Positions 53,724-63,479 of a stretch of 64,000 bases of DNA are shown here, one piece after another; the first letter of the stretch is position 1, and every line of letters begins with the position of its first letter. Below the pieces are notes generated by a model, which was not told the origin of the DNA, did no database searches, and worked only from the letters and a program-made list of their open reading frames with translations. Position numbers and translations under genes: made by a program. The stretch is from Lachnospiraceae bacterium. Lineage in GTDB: Bacteria; Bacillota; Clostridia; Lachnospirales; Lachnospiraceae. The stretch spans positions 62,001-126,000 of the forward strand of contig CAJTIU010000004.1 in assembly GCA_910576335.1 (NCBI GenBank), written 5' to 3'.

Positions 53724-53912
53724 TTTTAAAACCTCCCATTATAAATGTTTTTCAGATAAAAAAATTACCGTGACACAACTATTGTAACATTTTACTAACG
53801 CGGATACAATGGGGGGTTCTCATTAAATTTCTGACTTTATCATAAAAAATGAGGAGAAAACCACTAGTCTTCTCCTCATCTCTGATCCATCCTCGTAGCT
53901 GTCCAGATCATA

Positions 53913-55304
53913 CTACCACTCAAACTTCTTCTCGAAATATGCATTCAGATCTTCGATCTTCACTCTCTCCTGCTCCATCGTGTCACGGTCGCGGACGGTC
54001 ACTGCACCGTCTTCCTCAGAATCGAAATCGTATGTTACACAGAACGGCGTACCGATCTCATCCTGACGGCGGTAACGCTTGCCGATATTCCCGCGCTCGT
54101 CATACTCACAGTTATATTTCTTAGAGAGCTGTGCATATACCTTCTCAGCACCCTCATTCAGCTTCTTGGAAAGCGGAAGCACCCCGATCTTCACCGGAGC
54201 CAGTGCCGGGTGGAAATGAAGCACGGTTCTTACGTCCCCGCCTTCCAGCTCCTCCTCATCGTAAGCGCTGCACAGGAATGCAAGCACCATACGGTCAGCG
54301 CCCAGTGACGGCTCGATTACATATGGAACATACTTTGTCTTCTTCTCATCATCAAAGTAGCTCATATCCTGCTTGGATACATTCTGATGCTGTGTAAGGT
54401 CAAAGTCGGTTCTGTCCGCAATTCCCCACAGCTCGCCCCATCCAAACGGGAATAAGAATTCCACATCTGTTGTTGCCTTGCTGTAATGACTCAGCTCCTC
54501 CGGCGTATGGTCACGATAGCGAACCTCTTCCTCTTTAAGGCCCAGTGCCTTTAACCAGTCAAGGCAGAACTGCTTCCAGTATGCAAACCACTCAAGGTCT
54601 GTATCCGGCTCACAGAAAAACTCTAACTCCATCTGCTCGAACTCCCTTGTACGGAAGGTGAAGTTGCCCGGTGTAATCTCGTTCCTGAAGGACTTTCCGA
54701 TCTGGCAGATGCCAAACGGAATTTTCTTTCTGGAGGTACGCTGTACATTCTTAAAGTTTACAAAAATACCCTGTGCCGTCTCAGGACGCAGATATACGAC
54801 GCTCTTCGCATCCTCTGTAACGCCCTGGAAGGTCTTGAACATAAGGTTAAACTCACGGATCTCTGTAAAGTTGTGCTTTCCGCAGGTCGGACACGGAATC
54901 TCATGCTCAGCAATGTAATCCTGCATCTTCTCATGACTCCATCCATCAATGGTGTCGCCGATGTCAAGCCCATTCTCTTTTGCGTAATCTTCAATCATTT
55001 TATCTGCACGGAAACGCTCATGACATTCCTTACAGTCCATAAGCGGGTCGCTGAATCCGCCGAGATGGCCGCTTGCCACCCATGTCTGCGGATTCATGAG
55101 GATTGCACAGTCTACACCGACATTGTGGGGGGATTCTTGTACGAACTTCTGCCACCATGCTTTCTTAACATTGTTCTTAAGCTCCACTCCGAGATTGCCG
55201 TAATCCCATGTATTGGCAAGACCGCCGTAAATCTCGGAGCCTGGATATACGAATCCTCTTGACTTCGCCAGTGCTACAACCTTATCCATTGTCTTCTCTA
55301 CCAT
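53913..55304 (-). CDS. glyQS: Glycyl-tRNA synthetase, one-chain class II
   Basis: 463 residues, alpha-2 type (GRS1) rather than the alpha/beta bacterial form. Motif-like blocks [59 protein letters not shown]-type sequence (here [21 protein letters not shown]), and a C-terminal anticodon-binding domain (from about 355). AAGGAGTG before the ATG. Immediately beyond tdh-kbl, a glycine-producing pair. Confidence 0.96.
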   Translation of the reverse strand: MVEKTMDKVVALAKSRGFVYPGSEIYGGLANTWDYGNLGVELKNNVKKAWWQKFVQESPHNVGVDCAILMNPQTWVASGHLGGFSDPLMDCKECHERFRADKMIEDYAKENGLDIGDTIDGWSHEKMQDYIAEHEIPCPTCGKHNFTEIREFNLMFKTFQGVTEDAKSVVYLRPETAQGIFVNFKNVQRTSRKKIPFGICQIGKSFRNEITPGNFTFRTREFEQMELEFFCEPDTDLEWFAYWKQFCLDWLKALGLKEEEVRYRDHTPEELSHYSKATTDVEFLFPFGWGELWGIADRTDFDLTQHQNVSKQDMSYFDDEKKTKYVPYVIEPSLGADRMVLAFLCSAYDEEELEGGDVRTVLHFHPALAPVKIGVLPLSKKLNEGAEKVYAQLSKKYNCEYDERGNIGKRYRRQDEIGTPFCVTYDFDSEEDGAVTVRDRDTMEQERVKIEDLNAYFEKKFEW

Positions 55305-55646
55305 ATTCCTCTTACACTCCTTTTTCTGTAATGTTTATGACCAGCAGCTCTTATATTACACTCCCGAATCATATTCCCGCATTCTGCGTATCAGATGCAC
55401 AGGATGCAGGAAAGTTACAGCTATTATACCTTGCGTTTCCCTTATTTGCAAGCCTTAATGTTGGATCACAGGAGTATTACGTTACTATGAACGGACAGTT
55501 AGTCCATGAATAGCGGTTAATCCATTTGCAACTGCCTGCCATCCACTTTTCCATACTGGGCAGAATATGCGATTCTCTTGGCTATGAAGCAGGTGATTGA
55601 AAAAAGCGATACTTCAAAATTGTATCGCCGAAATCATCGTACTTAT
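55305..55646. other. 340-bp intergenic stretch
   Basis: Contains ACAGTTAGTCCATGAATAGCGG, close to GGTTAGTCCGTGAATAGTAGCG at about 63437, evidence of the same decayed repeat. No gene or strong stem seen besides this. Confidence 0.4.
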
Positions 55647-56204
55647 CTAATCCACTTTTTCAAATATATCTCTTAATTCCATCGTAATATGCGGAAATGC
55701 CCGTAAACTAATTGTTGTCTCTGCATTATAGTGCTCATCTTCTTTATCTTCTACTAGAATATAACTCTCTTCCAGAATATACTTCCCATCTTGCAGATAA
55801 TATATTTCCACCGATTTCCCCTGCGGTGAAACAATCCAGTACTCTTCCACTCCCGCCTTTTCATAAATACCTTTCTTTTCAGCTCTATCCCTCTTAGTCG
55901 TTGAAGGGCTCAATGTTTCCACGATAAATTTAGGTACTCCGCTATAGGAACCTCCTTTTAAATGCTTACGGTCACAGATTACCATAATATCAGGACACAA
56001 ATAATCATCATTTACCTCTGGGTGATATTTAAAATCCAAATTTTCCATAAATACAAGACACAAACTGTTTTTCAAACCAATTTTTAAAATTGTATTTATG
56101 TTATTGTTTATAATCCCATGCTGATATCCCGGTGAAGGCGACATATCATAAATCACGCCATCCATCTTTTCATCTTTTTTTCGTTCAAATTCTGACAGGC
56201 CCAT
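55647..56204 (-). CDS. Uma2-family (DUF820) endonuclease-like protein
   Basis: 185 residues of the PD-(D/E)XK-fold Uma2 family: YLCPDIMVICDRKHLKG, PKFIVETLSPSTTKRDRAEKKGIYEKAGVEEYWIVSPQGKSVEIY. Acidic/Lys residues D, E and K of the fold are present. Biological role of the family unclear; common in Cyanobacteria and Firmicutes. Confidence 0.88.
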   Translation of the reverse strand: MGLSEFERKKDEKMDGVIYDMSPSPGYQHGIINNNINTILKIGLKNSLCLVFMENLDFKYHPEVNDDYLCPDIMVICDRKHLKGGSYSGVPKFIVETLSPSTTKRDRAEKKGIYEKAGVEEYWIVSPQGKSVEIYYLQDGKYILEESYILVEDKEDEHYNAETTISLRAFPHITMELRDIFEKVD

Positions 56205-56344
56205 ATCATCACATCCCTTCTAGTTTAGATTATAACACGGAATAACAGATTAAGAAATAAGTATTTTTTACACGCGGGTTCTACCTCGCCAAGATATGTT
56301 TCTGTGCACTTGCTGCGCTGTATCTGAACTATCTTGCAGTCTGG

Positions 56345-56705
56345 TCAGAATTGCCCAGACATCTGAAGGGATGCTTTAATTTGGGCTTCATCATATTTCC
56401 TACAGACGGCATCAGAAAGAGTATCCCTTATAGCTTCAAATTCTGCTCTCTCATCTTTCCCAAAAAATAATCATGGAACCAACGCAGCCACCTTTTGCAT
56501 ATAAGCTGCAGAGGGTTTTCCCTCCTCTGCGATACTTATACTCATAAGTCCATTTCTTACCACCAGTATTCCATAACCGTTCCATATCGTATTTTTCATC
56601 AATAGCCGAACATAATGCCTGCCAGACTTTATGCAAGACTTCCTCATGCGGCTTTGCGCATCCTATGATACTGCACGGCAGATTTATCTGGCTCGCAGTA
56701 TCCAT
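56345..56705 (-). pseudogene. DUF3788-like protein, frameshifted
   Basis: The first frame (56451-56705) reads to GGCVGSMIIFWER and stops. Dropping one T from the T6 run at 56462-56467 continues in frame as MIIFGKDERAEFEAIRDTLS ... and ends at 56345, giving about 119 residues. The pattern GGKKWTYEYKYRRGGKTLCSLYAKGG fits DUF3788. A one-base insertion in a homopolymer is the simplest cause; a sequencing error or programmed slip is possible. Confidence 0.75.
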
Positions 56706-56726
56706 TACTCCCTGAACGGAAAACCG

Positions 56727-57407
56727 TCATTGAATTACTCCATAACGTAATCTAAGATATGAGTTTTCCAAAACTATACATTCCTGCAGTTTCAACACAC
56801 CTAATCTTGATAATTCGCTTTCTGACACCAAAGATTTCCCATCAATTAAAGTGGATGTATCTTTACCGCCAACTAATACAGGTGCTACAACAATATCAAG
56901 ATAATCTATCAGCTTTTCACGGAGAAACAGTTCGTTTAATGTACCACCAGTTTGTATCGTTATTCTCTCACAACTATATTGTGATCTGAGTTTTGCAAGG
57001 ACATCTTTCAACGACAGTTCATTTTGATATATGATATGGAGATTATCTTCTTCTATTTCAAATGCCGGATGTTCTGCATTGGATGTAACCAGCACAAATT
57101 GTTTTGATAAAGCACAAAAATAACGTACCCCTTGTTCTTTTAAATGTTTATTATCAATTACAACAAAAGAGACGGGCGTTTTATTTGGAATGTCCGCTGT
57201 GTTAATACCGATTTTGGCTTGCACTCTTCCGGAATTAAGCGACCATAGATCTGTTGTCTGCTCTATTTCATAATATTGATGTAATCCTTCCTTCACTCCC
57301 GCAATTTTAGGAAAATCCTTATCCACGTCTAAATGATCTGATGCTCCAGTGCTGATTTTACCATCAACAGACATTAGCATAAATAATGTTGTAACAGGTC
57401 TGTCCAT
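56727..57407 (-). CDS. RibD C-terminal/dihydrofolate reductase-like protein
   Basis: 226 residues: MDRPVTTLFMLMSVDGKIST, TIQTGGTLNELFLREKLIDYLDIVVAPVLVGGKD. NADPH-binding reductase fold as in RibD and related pyrimidine reductases; no deaminase domain, so probably a stand-alone reductase of unknown substrate. Confidence 0.88.
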   Translation of the reverse strand: MDRPVTTLFMLMSVDGKISTGASDHLDVDKDFPKIAGVKEGLHQYYEIEQTTDLWSLNSGRVQAKIGINTADIPNKTPVSFVVIDNKHLKEQGVRYFCALSKQFVLVTSNAEHPAFEIEEDNLHIIYQNELSLKDVLAKLRSQYSCERITIQTGGTLNELFLREKLIDYLDIVVAPVLVGGKDTSTLIDGKSLVSESELSRLGVLKLQECIVLENSYLRLRYGVIQ

Positions 57408-57426
57408 TTTATCCCTCCGACTTTGG

Positions 57427-57458
57427 GGGACGGGGCATTTTTAAAAATGCCCCGTCCC
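57427..57458. repeat. Perfect 32-bp palindrome
   Basis: Arms GGGACGGGGCATTTTT / AAAAATGCCCCGTCCC. Same arms as at 51230 and 59550. It supplies the stop codon and last residues (GTGHF) of the gene at 57441 and could serve as its terminator. Confidence 0.85.
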
Positions 57459-59153
57459 AGATTCACAGATTACTTTACATGTTTTCTTGTAACATGCAAC
57501 CCCGTATTTATGGATTGTATGCATCCCCTCCTGCTTTAGAACTGCTGCATACCCTTCATCTTCAATCTGCTTTATTGCTTTATTACACACAGCCTCAAAT
57601 GTACCGTCTTCTGCATACTTCACTTCCACAATGCATCCTATCTTTTCCAGGGGAACAAGGATCATAATATCCGTATATCCAATACCGGATTCTGCATTGG
57701 ATTTTACAACCCAGCTTCCTTCTGCCCTCATTAGGCCAAGCAGCATGCCATGGTAAAAATTTTCCTTCATTTCTTTCCGGATAAAAGTATCCCGGATACT
57801 GATGGAATCATCCATGAAGCTGTTAAATAATAGCTGGAATGTCTCCCCATCCCCTTCTTTTACCGCATTGCAGAATTGCTTCCACCGTTCTATATTACCC
57901 ACTGTCTTTACTTCAAACCAGGACAGTATTCTCTTTTTATAGATTTCAAGGATTTCTCTGTTTGGAATTACGAGTCTGTGGAACTGGCCGGCTGGCTCCA
58001 TGGCATCCGTCAGATACCCGGTTGAAAAAAGGATGCTCCACAGACAGCTCTGCTTTTTTTGTGGCTCTCTGCTGTCAAAATCGGAATATGTGAGCCCTGA
58101 GATTATTGGCTTCTCCACATATTCACCAGAAATCAATGCCTCAATCTCTGCCCGGGCAGTCTCGTCAGAATGCTCCAGGATATCCTTCACAATACTGTTA
58201 CTGCTGCTATTCTCCCAATGAGACTCCATCCGTGCATTTCTTGATTCACAGAATTTATCACATTGGTTCAGAACATCCCATGGGCAGTATACATAGATAT
58301 TTCCAAATCGGTATCCGTCATACCACTCCTTAAACAAGTCAAACTTGTCTTCCAGATCATAGTAATCCAGCAATTCTTTTACTTCCCGGTCTGTGAATCC
58401 AAAATACTCTGCGAACCGGATATCCGAAACTGTCCGTACTTTGAAGTTATTAAGCCCTGTGAAGATGCTTTCCTTCGCAATCTGCAGACAGCCAGTAATC
58501 ACTGCAAACTCAAGGTTCTCATTTGTCTTAAGCACCTGGCTAAAAATAGAACGGATCAAGTTTATCATCTGTGGGTAGTAACCGTTATGATAAGCCTTAT
58601 CTAAAGGCACATCATACTCGTCAATCATCACAATAGCAGATGTGCCATAATGCCTGCGCAACAGCCTTGTCAGAAGTTTCAGACTGTTATGGAGCTCTGC
58701 CGGTTTTTCAAACTGATTTTCTGCCAGCCGTGCAAACTTCACCTTGTCATACTGCATTAATCTGTCACTCTCCATGAGGAAGTCCAGCCTGGAAGCTTCT
58801 TCACTGATGACAGTGCACAGGGTTTCATATGCAGTCTGATAATCCTCCCCTCCGACATCTTTCAGTCTGATTGAGATGACCGGATATTTCCCCATATACT
58901 GTTCACACAGTTCCTTTTCTTCTGTGATTTTCAGCCCCTCAAATAATGCAGGATCTGTGCCAGTCTCAAAGAATGTTTTCAGCATATCTATATTTAAACT
59001 TTTTCCAAAACGCCGGGGACGTGTAAAAAGATTTACACTGCCCCTGGTTCTTAGAAGCTCACTGATCAGGCCTGTCTTATCAACATAGTAGAATCCCTTG
59101 GTTCTGATATTCCGGAAGAACTCTTCTCCTATTGGAAGCTTCTTATCAGTCAT
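57441..59153 (-). CDS. AAA-ATPase-like protein with PD-(D/E)XK domain
   Basis: 570 residues from MTDKKLPIGEEFFRNIRTKGFYYVDKTGLI; P-loop-like FTRPRRFGKSLNIDML (about 40-55), Walker B-like TSAIVMIDEYDVPLDKAYHNG, C-terminal PD-(D/E)XK-type domain with DIMILVPLEKIGCIVEVKYAEDGTFE. A very common, often multicopy gene type (AAA-ATPase_like/DUF1703) in gut Firmicutes and Bacteroidetes, of unknown role. The C-terminal residues come from the palindrome. Confidence 0.9.
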   Translation of the reverse strand: MTDKKLPIGEEFFRNIRTKGFYYVDKTGLISELLRTRGSVNLFTRPRRFGKSLNIDMLKTFFETGTDPALFEGLKITEEKELCEQYMGKYPVISIRLKDVGGEDYQTAYETLCTVISEEASRLDFLMESDRLMQYDKVKFARLAENQFEKPAELHNSLKLLTRLLRRHYGTSAIVMIDEYDVPLDKAYHNGYYPQMINLIRSIFSQVLKTNENLEFAVITGCLQIAKESIFTGLNNFKVRTVSDIRFAEYFGFTDREVKELLDYYDLEDKFDLFKEWYDGYRFGNIYVYCPWDVLNQCDKFCESRNARMESHWENSSSNSIVKDILEHSDETARAEIEALISGEYVEKPIISGLTYSDFDSREPQKKQSCLWSILFSTGYLTDAMEPAGQFHRLVIPNREILEIYKKRILSWFEVKTVGNIERWKQFCNAVKEGDGETFQLLFNSFMDDSISIRDTFIRKEMKENFYHGMLLGLMRAEGSWVVKSNAESGIGYTDIMILVPLEKIGCIVEVKYAEDGTFEAVCNKAIKQIEDEGYAAVLKQEGMHTIHKYGVACYKKTCKVICESGTGHF

Positions 59154-59264
59154 AATCCCACACCCCTTTTCAGGTATTACTTTTGAAGTGATTCTTGTCT
59201 TATATATTATCACGTATTAGAGGTTAACTCAATTAGATTCTGAATGATAAACCGTCTTTTAAAA

Positions 59265-59298
59265 AATACCGGAAGCATAAGTTTACGCTTCCGGTATT
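59265..59298 (-). terminator. Terminator between YfhO-like gene and AAA gene
   Basis: Arms AATACCGGAAGC/GCTTCCGGTATT, 10-base loop, followed by TTTTAAAAG on the minus strand. Confidence 0.75.
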
Positions 59299-59385
59299 TT
59301 ACCTCACAGAATAAACGCACGAACAGTAAAGTGGATTTATCTTCCCATTTATTTGGCCAGTTCGTCAATTGCATCCAGCATGTCG

Positions 59386-62325
59386 TTATCCTGTATCTGA
59401 CACGGTAGCGCGCCAGCTGCTGGTATCCCATTCTACAGCCTCATGGGCTGCATTCTTCGGCAGATACTCTACTTTAAGCTGAATTGTCCCTCCCGGTGCT
59501 ATTTTACTATAAGGTCCTGTAACCCTCAGACCTGTATTTTTGTCAATTAGGGACGGGGTATTTTTAAAAATACCCCGTCCCCAATTGACGAACATAAGTA
59601 CCACTCCTGCAAGTGACAAAAGCTTCCCTAAAAGCATCCCGGGGGCATGGTAGACAATCCGTATCTCATGCTCCCCTTCCGATATCTGAAAGCCCAGAAA
59701 TGCGGTATTTACCTTCTCCTTCCCTGTCTCCTGGCCGTCCACGTACACATCAAAGCTTTCATCATAAGGAATTGTCGTCACAAAATACCCGTCTGACTTT
59801 ACATTGATCTCTCCTGCGATTACGTTCCCCTTTGTTTTTTCCTGATCTGCCATAAACTCCGACTGGCATAGCCCCGCTTCTTCACGGCTCACAGGCGCGC
59901 CCAGGAAACACTTGGCGCCGGATATCTCATAATGCCCTTCTCCGAACTTTACCCTGATCTGTTTCTGCCCTTTTTCCAGTGGGACAGCATACGTAAATAC
60001 CGTGTTTTTATTATAGTAGAAATGTCTGTTTGAAGTGAGTTTATTGCGCGTCCCCTCAACCCAGACTGTCAGATCATGCCCTGGTCTTAAATTTTTCACC
60101 CTGAACTGCAGGAATAAAATATTTTCCGTATCCCTGACAGGAATATCAATCATTTTCGTCTCATCCTTTTTCGCTGAGACCGTCTCCGGGAACTTGATGT
60201 CCACGGCCTCCACGGTATTCTCTTTACTGCCCGGCCCGGCTTCCGCATCGCCGCTTCCCTCCCCTGCCACTGCAAATTCCAGCAGCGCCTGCTGGTTATA
60301 CGGAAAGGGAAGCTTCTGGTATGCTTCCTCTGTCATAACCTGATCTGTCGCAAAGGCAACAGGAAGCGCATCCTCATTTTCATACATTTCCCATGCTCCC
60401 TTTGTTCCCAGGAGCGTATATCCGGAAAGCGTGTTCCCTGAATTCTCTCCCTGCTTCTCTTCCTGACTGGCAGGCTTTGTCCGGCGGAGTATGTATTTCA
60501 CGCCCATAAAGTCCTGAAATACCGGATTGTCCGCTGCAGGCTGCATCAGAAAATTGCGGAACGGCTCCTCCAGTTCGAATACTTCTTCCCTGAATTTCTG
60601 ATAACCGGCATTATAGGATGAGGAATAAATGGAGGAGGTAAGCTGACTCATATCATGGATCCGGTTAAGGTTTGCCGCCTTTTGCGCAGCATCCCCCGCC
60701 TGCTCGGTCCGGTAGATTCCGCCCTGCCCCTCTTTCTTCCCAGTCACTTTCTGGATCAGCTTTCCCGCATCCTCGTCCGTCACTGCCTCATAAAATTCCC
60801 TGTCCACAGTCTGATTTTCACAGGTATTCATTACTCCTGTGAACAGCCCCAGGGACAGAACCGACGGAAGGAGGAGCAGCACTGCATGCCTCCTTCTGAA
60901 TAAAAAGAGGCACATGGTAATAAGCCCCTCCAGGAGCACAAGCTTCCAGTACTCTCCATATTCTCCCTTCCCAATCTCTTTGCAGACCATCAGAATTGGC
61001 GTCAGGTATGCAAGCGCCGGCAGACATACGGCTGCTCTGCGCCACCATCTTTCCTGGCTAATGCAAATGCCGCAGTCTTCTCTGACACGTTTTTTCCTCC
61101 TGCAGATGCCGCAGTCCTCTCTGACACGTTCTTTCCTTCCGCAGATGCCACAGTCCTGCCTGACACGCATCTGTCTTTCTGCGGCAGACTGGCCTCCTTT
61201 ACAATTCCGGCCAGACTCCCCCTGCTCCAGTGAGCGCAGATGGCATGCCGTAATATAGCACAGAAGCGGCAGAAATGGAATCATTACCTTATCCCTGATA
61301 TAAAGCCCCCCATTCAGGAGCCAGGCGAACACCGGGAATACAAGCACAGCACCGCTGGCCCATGCAAGCACACGCTCTGAGAGCTTCCCCAGGAACATCA
61401 CTGACACAAGAGCCGAGACGCTGAGCGTCGTAAGTCCGATGCCATAGGGGGAATAGAAAAATCGCTCCGCAGACAGCCGGGGAATCAAAAGCTCCCACAG
61501 CTCCTTCACTCCTGGTGCACTGTCCTCCCGGCCTGTCAGTGCAAGCGCGGTAGGGACAAGCAGAATTCCGCTCATCAGTACCGCAGCTATAAAAGGATTC
61601 AGAAAACGTATTCCCTCCCCCATAAATCCCTTAAAGGAAAGCTTCTCTCCCCCGTCTTCGCACATTTTAAAATACCGGTGCACTCCGTACAGCACAAGCG
61701 CCAGCATCCCTCCGATACTGAAATAAAAGCTTGTCATAATCATTAGAAAAATGCCTGCGGTAAGAAGCCCGGACCGCCTTTTGTCAAAATACCGGTCCAC
61801 ACCCAGAAAGCCCATGCATAAAAAAGGCATATAATTTACGAACATGATCTGTTTACAGGAGTGAAAAATCATGGGACCTGCCAGAAGAAACATGACCGCC
61901 AGTCCAAAGGCAGTTCCCCGGGAAAATTTCCGGCCTAGAAGCCATCCGTACAGAAGCAGTACAGAGGCCGCCAGACAGAGAAACTGCGCCGCCATCATGT
62001 AATCAGACATTTTTACAAATGGAAACAGCCAGGACAAAAGAATGACCGGACTATAGAGCCCGTAATAAGCGAAATTATATATATTCTGCCCGCCGCCGAT
62101 GTGGAATGCGAATTCCGGAAACAGCTCCCCTGTCGCATAGAACTGTTTCCGGAAATAATCCGGCAGTACGCTGTGCTGGCTGATCCAGTCCACCGCACTG
62201 CCAAATACGCCCCTGCGAAGGACAAACAGCCAGCACAGTACTGCGGCAAGCGCAAATAACAGCAGATAGTCAGAGTACTTCCTATACCGAAACTTTTTCA
62301 TGTGACCCTCCCGTATTTTCCTCAC
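59386..62325 (-). CDS. YfhO-family membrane protein with altered C-terminus
   Basis: 979 residues. About a dozen membrane segments in the first 500 residues, a basic Cys-containing repetitive linker (about 365-410: GICGRKERVREDCG repeats), then a large extracytoplasmic part ending in AGVVLMFVNW. YfhO-type proteins glycosylate lipoteichoic acid with undecaprenyl-linked sugars. After FVNW, the coding region runs through the near-perfect palindrome at 59542-59588 and then into a Big-2-like fragment (KIAPGGTIQLKVEYLPKNAAHE ... ATVSDTG), foreign to YfhO. The adjacent GT2 gene overlaps its start and fits such a pathway. Confidence 0.85.
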   Translation of the reverse strand: MRKIREGHMKKFRYRKYSDYLLLFALAAVLCWLFVLRRGVFGSAVDWISQHSVLPDYFRKQFYATGELFPEFAFHIGGGQNIYNFAYYGLYSPVILLSWLFPFVKMSDYMMAAQFLCLAASVLLLYGWLLGRKFSRGTAFGLAVMFLLAGPMIFHSCKQIMFVNYMPFLCMGFLGVDRYFDKRRSGLLTAGIFLMIMTSFYFSIGGMLALVLYGVHRYFKMCEDGGEKLSFKGFMGEGIRFLNPFIAAVLMSGILLVPTALALTGREDSAPGVKELWELLIPRLSAERFFYSPYGIGLTTLSVSALVSVMFLGKLSERVLAWASGAVLVFPVFAWLLNGGLYIRDKVMIPFLPLLCYITACHLRSLEQGESGRNCKGGQSAAERQMRVRQDCGICGRKERVREDCGICRRKKRVREDCGICISQERWWRRAAVCLPALAYLTPILMVCKEIGKGEYGEYWKLVLLEGLITMCLFLFRRRHAVLLLLPSVLSLGLFTGVMNTCENQTVDREFYEAVTDEDAGKLIQKVTGKKEGQGGIYRTEQAGDAAQKAANLNRIHDMSQLTSSIYSSSYNAGYQKFREEVFELEEPFRNFLMQPAADNPVFQDFMGVKYILRRTKPASQEEKQGENSGNTLSGYTLLGTKGAWEMYENEDALPVAFATDQVMTEEAYQKLPFPYNQQALLEFAVAGEGSGDAEAGPGSKENTVEAVDIKFPETVSAKKDETKMIDIPVRDTENILFLQFRVKNLRPGHDLTVWVEGTRNKLTSNRHFYYNKNTVFTYAVPLEKGQKQIRVKFGEGHYEISGAKCFLGAPVSREEAGLCQSEFMADQEKTKGNVIAGEINVKSDGYFVTTIPYDESFDVYVDGQETGKEKVNTAFLGFQISEGEHEIRIVYHAPGMLLGKLLSLAGVVLMFVNWGRGIFKNTPSLIDKNTGLRVTGPYSKIAPGGTIQLKVEYLPKNAAHEAVEWDTSSWRATVSDTG
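59542..59588. repeat. Palindrome inside the YfhO-like gene
   Basis: GTCAATT, one mismatch, then arms GGGACGGGGTATTTTT/AAAAATACCCCGTCCC, closing AATTGAC. Same family as 51230 and 57427. Confidence 0.85.
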
Positions 62326-63247
62326 TGGAATCCTTCAGTATGAATATGGGCCTGTGCTTCGTTTCCAGATAGGTCTTGGACAGATACTGTCCCACAATCC
62401 CGGTACAGAAGAGCTGTATCCCGCTAACCATGAAAATGATGCATGCCAGTGATGGCCAGCCCGACACCGGATCCCCCCATATGATCGTCCTGACTATAAT
62501 GACTAAAATCATAAGAAATGCCAGTGCGCAGAACACAACGCCCACTATTGAAGCGAGGGAAAGGGGGGCTACCGAAAAGCCGGTGATTCCCTCCAGAGAG
62601 TACATGAACAGCTTCTTAACCGACCACTTCGTCTCCCCGGCACAACGTCCCACATTCTGGAATTCCAGCCATTTTGTCCGAAATCCCACCCATTCGAAGA
62701 TTCCTTTTGAAAAGCGGTTGTACTCGCTCATTCCAAGCACTGCATCCACCATCTTCCGCTTCATAAGCCTGTAGTCCCTGGCGCCGTTCACAATCTCCGT
62801 GCGGGAAATCTTATTGATGAATTTGTAAAAGCTTTCGGATAAGAAGGAACGGATCCTTGGCTCCCCGGTTCTGGTGGAGCGCCTTGTGGCCACGCTGTCA
62901 TAGTTCTCCTCCTTAAGTATCCGGTACATCTCCGGCAGAAGTCCCGGCGGATCCTGCATGTCCACATCCATTGTCGCCACATACTCACCCTGGGCATTCT
63001 TAAGCCCGGCATAAAGTGCTGCTTCCTTTCCAAAGTTTCTGGAAAATGACAGATAACGGCACCGCGCATCATTTTCATTCATTTCCTTTAATATGCCAAG
63101 CGTCCGGTCCGTAGAGCCGTCATCCACAAACAACAGCTCGAACTCAGTGTCCGCCATCTCTTTCATGATTCTGCTCATCTCCCTGTAATAGACTGGCAGA
63201 GCCTCCTCTTCGTTATAACACGGAATAACAATACTAATTAAACTCAT
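62282..63247 (-). CDS. GT2 glycosyltransferase (GtrB/DPM1-like) with membrane tail
   Basis: 321 residues from MSLISIVIPCYNEEEALPVY; AGGTGTGG upstream. GT-A fold with the nucleotide-sugar DDGSTDRT and MDVDMQDPP (DxD-like) motifs; two membrane segments near 230-255 and 265-290. GtrB-type enzymes load a sugar onto undecaprenyl phosphate, the donor used by YfhO-like proteins. Overlaps the YfhO-like gene start. Confidence 0.92.
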   Translation of the reverse strand: MSLISIVIPCYNEEEALPVYYREMSRIMKEMADTEFELLFVDDGSTDRTLGILKEMNENDARCRYLSFSRNFGKEAALYAGLKNAQGEYVATMDVDMQDPPGLLPEMYRILKEENYDSVATRRSTRTGEPRIRSFLSESFYKFINKISRTEIVNGARDYRLMKRKMVDAVLGMSEYNRFSKGIFEWVGFRTKWLEFQNVGRCAGETKWSVKKLFMYSLEGITGFSVAPLSLASIVGVVFCALAFLMILVIIVRTIIWGDPVSGWPSLACIIFMVSGIQLFCTGIVGQYLSKTYLETKHRPIFILKDSSEENTGGSHEKVSV

Positions 63248-63314
63248 TTGCCACACCTCCGATATCATTAGTTATTCCCTTTCTTTCTGTCAGTTATATA
63301 CTTTAATGGATATT

Positions 63315-63355
63315 TCTTAATAATTACCTAAATTATATCTTAAGAATTATTAAGA
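63315..63355. promoter_or_regulatory. Inverted repeat in the divergent promoter region
   Basis: TCTTAATAATT (63315-63325) and AATTATTAAGA (63345-63355), 11-bp arms with 19 bases between. Lies between two divergent genes; could be a regulator-binding site. Confidence 0.45.
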
Positions 63356-63479
63356 TGATACAAATATTTCTAAAAAATCTGCTATGATAGATTTAGCGGC
63401 TTTTAAATGGGCTGGATGTGTTGCTATAAGCAGACGGTTAGTCCGTGAATAGTAGCGATTTATAAATGGAGGAAGAATT

